Shown piece by piece: positions 1 to 10,748 of a stretch of DNA of 64,000 nucleotides; positions within the stretch are counted from its first letter, which is position 1; each line of letters opens with the position of its first letter. The notes under the pieces were generated by a model, which saw nothing but the letters and a program-made list of their open reading frames with translations, did not search any database and had not been told where the DNA came from. Source of the DNA: Sclerotinia nivalis (taxonomy: Eukaryota > Ascomycota > Leotiomycetes > Helotiales > Sclerotiniaceae); NCBI GenBank assembly GCA_029531795.1, contig JAPEIS010000015.1, forward strand, positions 992,001 to 1,056,000, written 5' to 3'. The translations under genes were made by a program, and so were the position numbers.

Positions 1-2730
1 CCATGGTAACGTACGCTCAAACCCCTAAACATTCAAAGCACGATTCGACCTTCCAAACTCGAGTTTGATCCGTACCAGAAACTTTCTGTGTTTCTCGGCC
101 CATGAGATCTTAGAATTACAGTCCTCCTGTATTTCAAATGATTTGATTTGTTCTCATATTGCCTACAATGAATGATACTTGGGTTTGAGCTTGGCGGCGG
201 GTTCAATGTGCCGATGTCTGTGCTCATGACAATTTGTCATTCGGAGATTTCAATCATGAAAGGACTAAGTTCCGTGTCCTGAAGAGTCGGATAATCTAGG
301 ATTGAAGATCTTCGTAAGCAACGGTTGGGTGGTTCTATATCGGGATGCGGGGGAGAATGGAAGGTTCAAACGAACAAACCCACCGTAGCCGGCGGTTGAA
401 CAAAATGAAATAAGGCGATTGACGGTGATGAAATTAAAACAAAAACTTGATCTCAGCAAGCACACTTCTTCGTAGACCCGATTGAAGCCCAAAGGCAGGA
501 ACTAAAAGTTATTCCGTGCAGACAAAACACACATGATTGTTGCCACGTGTTTGAGGGAGAATTTGCATGAATTTGAAGTCAAGACTCTTCGTTTGAAGGT
601 ATTAATATCCCACGCTTAGCTTTGAAGCTAAGAGAAGTGTGACAAGAATCAGATACGTTGTTGATTGACTAGAGCTCTGTGGACGATACATGTCTTCACA
701 CTTGTGAAACTTATTATGCATGTGGGCTCCATTGACGCAATACTTGATGGATTTTAATCAAGATCTGCATGTTCTGTGGGCCGTCAAAAATTTAGCAAGA
801 TGATGCAGCAACACGATTTAATTGACAAAGTACGTGTACGTGTTCGTCGTCCCTTGAAAGATATCAATCAGCTCGTATCGTAGCGTAGTTAGGACGACTC
901 GAAAAATGGAACCCAAGGCTGTGTATGTAGTTGAAGTCGATTAGAACTTCCTTCCCACATAGGGCGGCTCATCCCAATATCACTCACAGGCTTGTAAGCT
1001 TTTAGGAATTCTAAGATTAGATACAACAATTCCATATGGGTCCGACCTTTTGTATCTCCGTATAGAGTACGGAGTAGGAGATGCTCCCTGCTCCCGACTC
1101 CCGACTTTCGAGTTCCTCCTTACCGACTTGTTTCACAGTATTTCGTGCAATATCAAATTATAAATGTTCATATCTGATACAATACTGTATGAGCCAACGC
1201 CTGCCAAAATGATTAGATACATCGTTGCCAATAATAGAACACGCACACAAGATCGTTGAGTGGATGAAATAACTTGTCTTAGTCATGATTATTAAATTTT
1301 GATGACTGATGGATATAAAGGTAATTGATTCGGCTCATCATTTGACTGAGATGACTGAGATGACTGAGATGAATGTGATGAAAATGTGATTTGCTTGTAG
1401 CGTATTATGGGTGAGTGATATGTCCGCTGGGTTGTATTTGAATTCATGGTTCGTGAAATGAGCTTTTCTTGGCGGAAGTTCTAAAGATTACGGAGTAAAG
1501 AAGTTCATGAGAAAAGGAACGGAAGTACTGACTTAAGTCCATGATTCCCGTACAATAAGGACGGTTTCATAGTACTTTCAAGTTGTCCCTTCTCCATTTA
1601 TCCCATTTTTTGGAATTTCGAAAAGGTGCCTCCGTATTCATAACATAGAAAGATATTGATTGAGGAGGTTGATTGAAGACATTAATTTGATGAATTAATA
1701 ACATTTTCCGAGATCTAGGATCTAAATGAATACAGCCTCCTTGGTTGTTGTGGGTAAGAGAAAAGTGCTTCCCGTTAGAGAGAAGGTGTTGGTTTTGGTT
1801 TTGATGTTGCACAGCCTCGTTACAAGTTATTAGTAGAAGTTCCTTGACAAGCTCTGAGCCTGTGACCCTTTCTAATGATCAATCAATCATATTGGTAAGA
1901 TCTCTCTATGAAATTTCATTTGTGAGCCAACCATCAACCATCAAACCATCAGCCACCATCAAACCATCAACCACCAACAAACCCCCAACCCTTTACAACC
2001 TTTCTTACTTCCTACCTACAATTGATTGATTTATACCTGCAGCTCGTAAACTTGCACTGCAAGAACCGCAGTACCTTTTTTCCCCTTGAATTTTACATTC
2101 CTTGTCTTTACATCCCCCCCTCCCTTCTCTTTACTCATTCACTTTCTTGCTCACTCACTCGCTCACACTTCCACTTCCCATTTTCCGAATCCCTTCTTCC
2201 CCTAGACCATTTTCGTCTTTTTAAAACTTAAATTTTTCACGCACTGGTCTGCTACCTAGATTCTTAGATTTCTAGATTTCCTTCGGGCAAATCCAACTAT
2301 CCACAAATTGTCACAACTTCGCACATCGGTCGACCTTTCATGTCCGTCAAAACCGATTTGAATACTTTGATACCCATTTGAGCGAGCGAGCGATACAGTC
2401 ATAAATAAATCAATTCCTTCCGATTAAGATACCCTTGTCTACATTCACCAACATTGGCCCATAGATCTATTGTTAGATCCCGCAAACCACAGTCGCCATT
2501 TCCTTACATTTTACCCGCTGCGATACAACCACGAATTTACGCACTTCCCCCCAACCAACACGACTATATACCATACGTATACATACATACATACATAGAA
2601 GGATAGACATACATTAAGACTATAGGAGAATTCAAAAGCAGGCTGGGATTCGAATACAACCTACGCTGGCGACGACGGTGCTCGAGTTGTCGAGCTGTTC
2701 AGCAGTCCATCGACAACAACAACCGCAGTC
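1..2730. other. Intergenic, no gene recognised
   Basis: No open frame here looks protein-like. Visible items are a short inverted repeat at 1056-1074 (CTCCGTA/TACGGAG), a 9-bp tandem repeat (TGACTGAGA, three copies) at 1343-1371, and a C/T- and CA-rich tract from about 1930 to 2730. That tract reads as promoter and 5' leader of the membrane-protein gene starting at 2731. Confidence 0.6.
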
Positions 2731-4660
2731 ATGTTCATCAATACAACATGTAATGCGACGCTGGATGATATGCGGAGTAAGAGCTTTCTTCATTCAAAAA
2801 TAAGGAAATATGCTGATGATGATGGTAGTTGGGAAGTCAGAAGAGGTCTTGGTAGGAAATTTAACATTTCATGAGCTGGGTATATTTGTTTCTTCGTCGA
2901 CTGCCTTGATCGCCATTCTTCTATCGTTATATCTCATGTGGATGCATGCTTTGCACTATACAAAGCCCTATGAGCAACGGCAGTACGTGTTCCCATATAT
3001 GGAGCATATGATATACTAATTCTCTGCAGCATCATACGCATCCTTTTTATGGTTCCGGTTTACTCAGTGGCGTCCTTCCTTAGTTTTTGGCAATACTGGC
3101 ATGAGATATATTATAGTGTGATATCAGAGTGCTACGAAGCATTCGCAATCGCGTCCTTCTTTGCTCTCCTATGCCACTACATTGCCCCAGATCTTCACCA
3201 CCAAAAAATTTATTTCCGAACCGCAGTTCCAAAGCCATGGGTTTGGCCTGTTACTTGGATGAAAAAGTTTTGTGGTGGTGATAACGGCCCTTGGAGGACA
3301 CCAAGAAGTGGTTTGACATGGTTTAACATTATTTGGGTTGGTGTCTATCAATATTGTTTTATTCGAGTTACCATGACCGTTTTGGCTGTTGTCACTCAAT
3401 ATTTTGGCAAATATTGTGATTCTTCGGATTCTCCAGTATTTGCTCATATCTGGGTAATCACCACTTTCTCCATTTGCTTGTAATTCCGCTAACCATTCCT
3501 AGATTCTTGTGATCGAAGGTGCCGCAGTAACAATCGCGATGTATTGCCTTATCCAATTTTACATTCAGTTACGGGCCGATCTTGCTCCACATAAGCCTTT
3601 CCTCAAAGTTGTTGCTATCAAATCAGTGATCTTCTTATCCTTCTGGCAAAGCTTTGCCATCAGTATTCTGATGTCATCTACTATTGGCATTGTCGAGCCA
3701 ACCAAATATTTAGCTTACCCTGACCTCAAGATTGGCATTCCGAACTTATTACTCTGTATTGAAATGGCTATCTTCTCAATTTTGCATTTGTTCGCATTTC
3801 CTTGGAGGCCGTATGCATCAGATGCGACCCCAGTCAGATACCCAAACTCACCTGGAGGTGGTTTAGAGCCTATTGGTCCCAAACAAGGTGGTCCTCTTGG
3901 CCTTTTGGCTTTCGCTGACGCTATGAACCCATGGGATTTGGTCAAGGCGTTTGCTCGTAGTATGCGTTGGTTGTTCGTAGGTGTCAAAACTCGCGAGGCG
4001 GACTCTTCATATAAACCAGCATCTTTCAATAATGACAATGACATGTCTCTCCAATCTGCAAACTCGGAACCCGATACATCTTACAAAGGACGGGATGACG
4101 GCTTACCAATTGCCAACGACTACGGGAATATCACCTTCAGTAGTAGTAAAGGGGTTATGGAAGGTGAGGAAGGAATTGGTCTAATTGATAATGCACAACC
4201 TAACCCTACAAACCTAAATCATTCAGGCTACATTCCAGCAGCTCAACGTTACACCCCTGAAGGACTGGATATCACCACGAATGGTGCGCGGTACAACTAC
4301 AACCCGGACCGCCTGGTTGCCAACAATCCAACTCCCGGCTCAATGCAGAGGCAGGAATATCCGGCTGGAATGGCAGTAACGGGTGAACCAGAAGCATACC
4401 TAACTCAAGTAGCACAGCCATCATATGTTGCACGGCCCTCATCACCACACGGTGTACGACAATTATCTCAACCAGAAATGTTCCTCGAAGAGAAACGAGC
4501 TAAGCGAGCCGCAGAAAAAGCCGCACGAGATCGAGCCGATCAGGAAGCACGTGAACGGAGCGCGGCACCATCAGAACTGTGGGCTAATTCAAGAGGACCT
4601 ATACAGCCCAATGAACCACCGAGTCATGTTCATAACGCTTTATGGGGATCCCAAGCGTAA
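2731..4660 (+). CDS. DUF300 / TMEM184 (organic solute transporter Ostalpha-type) seven-helix membrane protein
   Basis: Four exons (2731-2776, 2829-2982, 3030-3453, 3503-4660) give 593 aa. Introns are 47-52 nt with GT..AG ends, and the reading phase is kept at every junction. The N-terminal ~290 residues are the DUF300/TMEM184 module: repeated hydrophobic helices, the conserved HYTKPYEQR segment split by intron 2, and FAIASFFALLCHY, TPRSGLTWFNIIW and PWRPY. The C-terminal ~250 residues are polar and disordered, with a charged helix rich in K, R, E and A (EEKRAKRAAEKAARDRADQE) about 50 residues from the end. Animal relatives include OSTalpha; yeast and mould members are poorly characterised membrane proteins, with vacuolar or endomembrane localisation suggested for some. 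The start is the first ATG of a C/T-rich leader, and the short first exon (MFINTTCNATLDDMR) matches the usual family N-terminus. Family call is firm; function is not. Confidence 0.93.
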
Positions 4661-5920
4661 CCACAACGGAAGGAAGATGATTATTGATTGGAAAGAGTTA
4701 CGGCCTCTTGTATAAAACTTTTTTTTTTTTTTCACAAACAGATCCGATATGCCCCTCGCCGAAAAAGAGAAGCTTTAATGGATACTTCCTGCATGTAGAA
4801 CTGGGACTGGGACTGGAGGTAAATTTTCATGGAAAGGGCGTTCAACGGTGTTTTTGATGAGGTAAACTTACGATTTCATGCGCTTGCGCCAACATACATT
4901 CGTGTGGCATCTGCCTGACATCTTTTGAGGGGAATGGGTAGAATTTGGCTGTTAGGCTGGTTGCATTGCGTATGGTAGCTGTATAATCAGTGCCAACTCA
5001 ACGCTTATTTGTCATATGTTGTTTGTGAATAGCTCAAAAGGCTTGGGGGATTGGAATATGGTAATTATTGAGCTGGATTCATGTGGAATACCAGGTTATG
5101 GCGTTATCGATATTGACGGTTACTTTGGATTCAAGGCCCAATGGGTAGCGCGGCAACTCGAGGGAAAGAAACATGGGGAGGAATGGAAACTGTGTGTGAT
5201 AGTCAGAATACCGAACTGCTCGATGAGCTTTAAAAATGACCGATTTCGTTTCTTGAAAATATTATGATTTCCTTAGTAGCTGCCTGGCTGGCAAGTGCCA
5301 TAGCTTGAGAAATCACTCTTTGTGATGAACTACACAGCATTAAAGCATGCAAGAAGTATTTGAAAAGAAGAGTGGGCTGAGTGAACTGCTCCTTCAGTAT
5401 ATAACCTTTCGGGCTGTAAATATAGGCGAAAAAGGCGCCAGGCCACTCTGATCGAGTCCATTCAGGACGGATAATATTGTCCGTTATATACCGATTATGA
5501 CCTGCAGCCTATGTCGGGCATCTTTCACCTAATCTGCATCCCACGTTTCTTCACACTCTCACAACTGTACCGTGCGGAATAGCTGCAGTAGCACATTTGG
5601 GAATAAATAAACTCCGTCGCGAGCAGTTTACTGACCTTATTAAATTCCTGACTTGTGTATGCAGATGTGTTCGATACGTCATGATAAAGCTAGATGAAAA
5701 TTACCGAGCAGCTAAAAGCTGACGAAACTTCTTTTGATTGGATGATGGATTCTGCGAGTTCTGTTTTGGGAATAGGGTCAGGTACCGTGTGATTAGCTTT
5801 GGATTTTAGTTTCAGAGGGGTTTCTTTGTGCTGATTTGTTCAGCCTTATATGTAATGTACTGTTTGTTTGGATTGTGATCGTGATTTTGATTGTGTGTGA
5901 TGAATAATTTTTTGTCGAGG

Positions 5921-5945
5921 TTTTTTTTTTTTTTTTTTTTTTTTT
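5921..5945 (+). repeat. Homopolymer T run (25 bases)
   Basis: Twenty-five consecutive T residues, the longest homopolymer in the window. Length is likely to vary between strains or assemblies. Confidence 0.9.
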
Positions 5946-6426
5946 GGAAAAGGGGGTTGGGTTTTGGTTTATGGATGATGATGTGGATGATGATGATTTA
6001 ATGACGGGATCGGGATTTAAGTCATGGGTTATTTATATTGTCTCAATACATTCTCGCAATCTTCGTCCTGTTCTACACTATGATTTTTCTGTTTTAAGTC
6101 ATATGATGATCATGGATGTTGTCGCGTGGAATATAATTCTTAATTCTTTCATTTCGATTTTGTACGTCTGTATATCGCTATTGTCCCATCAACCTCGTGA
6201 CTATCAGAGCACGAAATTAATCATGGTGGAGCGGCCAGTTGTGCACCTTTTCTTGTGTGGGTGCTGTAGTTGCAAGTGTCGTGGCATGAGCTTGTGGGTA
6301 TAAGATAAGGGTGGTAATTGGTATTTCTGACAGGCTAGAGATGTGGAGTCCCGCCAATACAGCACTCCATTAGTACCACAATAGACTAGGTTTGCAAATG
6401 TGGTGGGGTTAGTGAGGGGTCTAATG

Positions 6427-6590
6427 AGGGGAAGGATGGTTTGTTGCATATCGCACATTTGGTACCCCACCGTTTAGTACTGTATGTATGATATGATGGG
6501 TGGGGGTTGTTATTGACGGGGAGGGGAAGTTTGTTGCATATCGCGGTTTGATGCCCCACGGTCTAGTATGCTGTGATATGATGTGTGTGG
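6427..6590. repeat. Diverged tandem duplication, two copies of ~70-80 bp
   Basis: Two adjacent blocks share the order TTTGTTGCATATCGC, then GG/GTACCCCAC..TAGTA, then GATATGATG. They begin near 6427 and 6525, and differ by many substitutions and small indels. No protein-coding pattern is seen. Confidence 0.6.
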
Positions 6591-7204
6591 GCAAGGTTAA
6601 AGAACTGAAAGGGTGTGATGAATATTAGGCAGTGAGTGGCATGAGGGTATTCTGCATCCTTATTTTCATGGTCAGGTGGCGGTAGCCGATGTCGGCTGAA
6701 ATATTGAGATGTGCAACAAGACCGTTTTGATAAGGTGGCCTGTTTTTTCATGCGCCGGGTTTCACATATGTGCGATATACTGTTTTATAACTGCGTCATG
6801 ATATTTCTGTTGGGGCCCATGGGTGATGTTGATTGGCGAAAGCGGAACAAGGGGTGGAGGATAAACAGCCATTTGATTTAAACGCGCATAAACTAGGTCG
6901 TATGAACAGGATTTACTAAAAAGAAAGTACCCGTTGTCTAAATTCTTGATGGTCTTGGGAAATACTGGAATGGAAGTGTGGAATGAAGATTGGGCATGGA
7001 AGGGATGTAATTGCGTGGCCATACATTCCAACCATGGGATTGAACTTTAACTCAAGATTTTACCTTTTATCTTTACCATCCAAGAGCACACCCACCTCCA
7101 TGTGAAAATCTAACAATCATAAGATACTAGAAAGAAGAAATTGCTACAATTCAATCGAAATCAAACTCATTCCATAACAAAACCATCAAATCAATATCAC
7201 CACC

Positions 7205-7555
7205 ATGCACCTCCTCCAACCTCGTCTCGCCATCCTCCTATTCTTCTCCCTCTCAACCCAAGTCTTCGCATCTCTAGCTGTACGTCTCAATCTTCTCATA
7301 TATCCTCTCATACCCTCCATCCCCCTAATACCCCTTCACTTCCTTCACTCTCAAATCCAACCAAAACCACACTAACGCAATACCCCCTAGGAACGCAAAA
7401 TTTGCATCGCCAAAGGAGAAGTATGTCACGTCACGGGCGAACCATGTTGTGATGGATTCAAGTGTGCGCTTGCGCATGGGGGGAAGGCGAATGTGGGGTA
7501 TTGTACGGAAAGTGGACTTTTGTTGCAGGATTTTTATCAGCAGAGGTTGCCTTGA
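7205..7555 (+). CDS. Small secreted six-cysteine protein with knottin-like spacing
   Basis: Two exons (7205-7279 and 7391-7555) give 79 aa. The 111-nt intron has donor GTACGT, a CTAAC-type branch site and acceptor CCTAG, and junction phase is 0. Residues 1-22 are a classical signal peptide (hydrophobic core LAILLFFSL, cleavage near VFA). The mature ~57 residues carry six cysteines at 30, 37, 44, 45, 50 and 63, spacing C-x6-C-x6-CC-x4-C-x12-C. This is the framework of inhibitor-cystine-knot (knottin) peptides, found as protease inhibitors, defence peptides and ion-channel ligands in many eukaryotes. The start has a good fungal context (CACCATG). No close family is recognised, so activity is unknown: it could be a secreted effector, an antimicrobial peptide or a structural protein. 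Neither exon alone is long enough to stand out, so such a gene is easily missed. Confidence 0.78.
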
Positions 7556-8217
7556 TTGGCTGGGGTTTTTGTGTGTGATGAGGGGGGAGAGGAAAAAGGA
7601 GAGGGAGGAGGGGTATTGAGGTTAGTGAGTCGAAACTTAGGAAAGCGATTGGTGGAGGGGAAATTTGGATATGCGATGTGCGGTTAGGTGTTGGTATCAT
7701 GGTGTAGGGAGTGTTGGGTTGTATGGTTTAGAATGTGATTTCATTTGGGTTTTGGGTTGGATTTAAAGGGGAGTGGGTGGGGGAGGGGAGGGAGTTGTCA
7801 TATCATCGTGTCTTTTATTTTCACATCAATCACTTTAGGGAAATTTGGGTCGTAAAATTTGGTTCTTAAAAATACAAAATGAAATATACTTGTGATCTGG
7901 ATAACAGTCTGGTGCTTTTGCGGGGCCATAAAAGGAGAATACTTACAAGCTGGGCGAGATCTGGTACTTATAGGGGATCATGAAAAGGAGAATACTGACA
8001 ATCTGGTCGAGGATCTAGTACTTACCAAGGAGAAATTTTGAGAAACTCACTGGCCATGCTGTCTCCAGTGTCCTTCCTCCAGTTTTTTTTCATTGCTCCT
8101 TCCTCTCTACCTTGCGTTTCTTGCCGCCGCTTCCATCCTGAGTTTTTCCAGCAAAGCTTCTATGCGTTCTCTCTCCTGCTCCTTGCGTCTTTTCTCCAGG
8201 TTTCTCCTGTGTTCATC
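7556..8217. other. Convergent intergenic region with tandem repeats and an extended open frame
   Basis: This lies between the convergent secreted-peptide and amidoligase genes. The left part is G-rich on + and reads as a 3' UTR. The right part (8110-8217, minus strand) stays open and coiled-coil-like after the amidoligase stop codon. Confidence 0.5.
7885..8036. repeat. Degenerate tandem repeat, ~55-65 bp unit, two clear copies and a third eroded
   Basis: The motif AAAAGGAGAATACT.ACAA.CTGG.CGAG.ATCT.GTACTTA recurs at about 7929 and 7983, with a more eroded copy (ATACTTGTGATCTGGA) from about 7885. It lies just downstream of the amidoligase gene. No function is apparent. Confidence 0.65.
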
Positions 8218-9420
8218 CTATTGGTCTTTCTTAAGTTTCCCGGCCGGTACTCTTATTCCGTAGTAATAAGCTTGCACCGGAAGTCCGATCGCCATGAGCA
8301 CTTCAGCGATGGTGAACTCGTCTACTGTCTTGTGGAGATGTTCTTTGCAGAATTCTTTTAATAAGTTTTCGTCTACGGTACTTGCGAAATGGACTATGGA
8401 CCTGCAGACTGTGATCCAATGATACACTTCCTCGTCATCTAATGTTGACTTGTGCTGTCTGAATTCAATGGTCTTCTTAACTTTTTCCACATTTGTTTCT
8501 AGGTTGCATATAGAATATGTAAGTCTTTTGGTGAGGCGGTTGGCATTCAAATATGGACTTGACAGCATTTTGACAAGGTTGTCAATTGAGACTTCTTTCA
8601 TGATGGTGTCTATGACATAATTATCTTTAATCCCTTGCACCTCTCCTTCTCTTCCTTCCTCTACTACCTTCTCTAGATACACACTTTCTACCATCGCAAG
8701 CAGACTGTGTGTGCTCACCGGTCTTGAAAATGCCTTTTCTGTCATATAATGAGCGGGATGGATAGTCGCAATTTGGTTTTCAAAAGTCCAAACGAAAGCC
8801 ATGAAGTTTCTAACCGTGCGAGTATCAAACCCCTTTTGCTTGTTACCGATATGAACATGAATGTCTGCGCTTAAATCACACCTAGTCCTGTAAACTTTGT
8901 TGAGAATTCGAAGCACAGCTCTTACCTTTAGTTTATTTTCTTCGTTGTAGGTGTATGCTGGACTTTGGATTTCAATTGGCCACCAATAATAGTTAATATT
9001 ATCCGGGTCGCCGGAGCCATGGTTGATGGTACGGTCCATAGAGACTACCCAGAGATTTAAATCGTCGATTTGAGGGTTCTCGGATTTTGAAGGATCTTCG
9101 TGCTCGAAATCAGCAACAGCTGGGAACCCATTCTCGGTTAGGACTTTGGCAATGCCTTTTTGTAAAGCATGCAATTGCACGTACCATTCGGGACACCACT
9201 CTTCTTGTACCTCATCGTCCCCTATCACAGCGGGTTGGCATATGTAAGGAAGAAATTCATTTGGGTAATTCTCCGGTCTCGTGATTCCGTACACCTGACG
9301 AGGATCATCGGGTGTAGGATCGAGGTACTGATCTGGCACCGATGCTATGGCGAGTTCGAGTTCAAAACCGAATGTAACTTCGATTGGGCTAGTCGGGGGA
9401 AGAACTTGTTCGCTCTCCAT
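8218..9420 (-). CDS. Fungal amidoligase-domain protein (Amidoligase_2 type)
   Basis: A single exon of 400 aa starts at an ATG. Recognisable blocks are FGFELELAIA near residue 17, WWPIEIQSPAY in the middle, HVHIG at residues 188-192 and IEFRQHKSTLD near residue 335. These fit the ATP-grasp/glutamine-synthetase-like amidoligase superfamily: Glu-rich metal sites, HxH, and an Arg/His pair before a Trp helix. Bacterial relatives form amide or isopeptide bonds. The fungal paralogues are numerous in some moulds and have no established substrate. No signal peptide or membrane segment is seen, so a cytoplasmic location is likely. The frame closes with TAG after GKLKKDQ. The same frame then continues for 36 codons of strongly charged, helix-forming sequence before the next TAG at 8107-8109, so the C-terminus may be truncated in this allele or extended by readthrough. 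Family call is good; reaction is inferred only from the fold. Confidence 0.85.
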   Translation of the reverse strand: MESEQVLPPTSPIEVTFGFELELAIASVPDQYLDPTPDDPRQVYGITRPENYPNEFLPYICQPAVIGDDEVQEEWCPEWYVQLHALQKGIAKVLTENGFPAVADFEHEDPSKSENPQIDDLNLWVVSMDRTINHGSGDPDNINYYWWPIEIQSPAYTYNEENKLKVRAVLRILNKVYRTRCDLSADIHVHIGNKQKGFDTRTVRNFMAFVWTFENQIATIHPAHYMTEKAFSRPVSTHSLLAMVESVYLEKVVEEGREGEVQGIKDNYVIDTIMKEVSIDNLVKMLSSPYLNANRLTKRLTYSICNLETNVEKVKKTIEFRQHKSTLDDEEVYHWITVCRSIVHFASTVDENLLKEFCKEHLHKTVDEFTIAEVLMAIGLPVQAYYYGIRVPAGKLKKDQ

Positions 9421-10748
9421 TTTTGCGGTAGTGTTGAAGTAAGAGCTAATTTATTCTTCAATGCCTCTTTTGTGGTACGTGCTAGTCAGGATTTATTTTT
9501 GAAGAATTCCAAACATCCAAGAGCACAATGCCTTTGTTATATAGCAACAGTGAGCCCTTTGTATGGACTATAGTCCTTCCAATGTTCTTGTTCTCTCGTT
9601 AAATATGAACAACGATAAACTGTTGAAAGAGCACTATACAAGGATTGTTCAGTCAGCACATACTAATAATAGAATGTCTTTGTATTGGGGGATGTTCGAC
9701 AAAAGGAATGAATCGAATATTGTTCACCACGGGGAGGTATCCCGCAATCCTGAGCTTATGGTAGCTACAGTCATTTGCATCCAGAAGTTTGGTATAGCAT
9801 ATTAAAACTAGTTTTTGATGGTAATGAAAGACCATGGACTGCCTGTAGCATTGATCTTGTGTCATCGATCTGTTGAAGTGGTTTGTCTAGAAGGAGGAAA
9901 TGTATATCTGCGCCCCTTCTAATCACAAAAAGTCTATCATAATTCTGTGATGAATGGGTTAACCTCGAGAATAAATGTAATTTGGTCAATCCAATCCTCA
10001 ATCTGGAAATTCAGCTAGGTCACTAATCCCGAGCATGTCTTCATTTTGAAATCCGGTTCACTGTCCCGTATCAATTCTAGCTATTTAGAGAATAAAACAG
10101 GTTACACTCGAAGTGCTCTCTCGCAGAATCCGACATAAAAATGCGGAGATCGCGAATGATCGATGGTAGGCAGAAGTGGCGGGACGTCGAAAATATTATC
10201 TCATGAGATCCCTTCGCGACCAACTGAGCTAGGTTGCGCACACGGGGATAGTACATGATTCTAGTCGACAATGTATCTTTTGGTTTCGTCATTTTTTCCA
10301 TGTATAGAGAGATACATCTGAAAGTCTTGGACCTGTAGCTTGCTGTGCAATTGTGGTGTTCTTTGCGGCTTGGCTTGTTACGAGATTAATCTCTCTGTTC
10401 CAAACACACGTGACCTATTCTCCATATCAATGGCAGGGGTGCTACTATCGTATTCTTCGATCGTTCAATGTGAGTTCAATAGCAACATAAGCTAAGACCG
10501 ACCACAAGTGAATGTATGAATTTCTCCACGGAATACTCAATCTATGCACCATGTCTTCGAAGCTATCAAACTTATACAGTGGTAAAGGTGTGACGACAGG
10601 GTTCAGAATGCAGTATTTTACATCTGCATTAGTCAGATTCACACCTTGGCAGCTTTTCAGCTTACTGGGGGTGGAATCCTGATAAATTGATCATCGGCCC
10701 ACGAAGATGCTTCCCAAGTATCAATAATTAGAGCTCCTCTCAGAAAAA
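9421..10748. other. Intergenic, with a tRNA-like relic
   Basis: No protein gene is recognised. The left end is the probable promoter/leader of the minus-strand amidoligase gene. The middle holds a minus-strand tRNA-like sequence (10165-10245). The right end leads into the CorA-like gene. Confidence 0.5.
10165..10245 (-). other. Degenerate tRNA-Met-like sequence (relic or SINE head)
   Basis: Read on the minus strand, TAGCTCAGTTGGT (10231 downward) is a near-perfect pol III A box. It is followed ~13 nt later by a CTCATGA anticodon-loop-like stretch (anticodon CAT), and ~38 nt after the A box starts by TTTTCGACGTCC, which resembles a B box with one extra base. D-stem and acceptor arms do not pair properly, so this is not a functional tRNA. 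It may be a tRNA pseudogene or the head of a tRNA-derived SINE. Confidence 0.45.

Larger units (their letters stand above)
4661..7204. other. Intergenic, AT-rich with poly-T and a diverged tandem repeat
   Basis: No gene recognised. It contains a 14-base T run just after the upstream gene (about 4718-4731), a 25-base T run at 5921-5945, and a diverged duplication at about 6427-6590. The last ~150 bases before 7205 are CA-rich and resemble the leader of the small secreted-protein gene. Confidence 0.55.
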
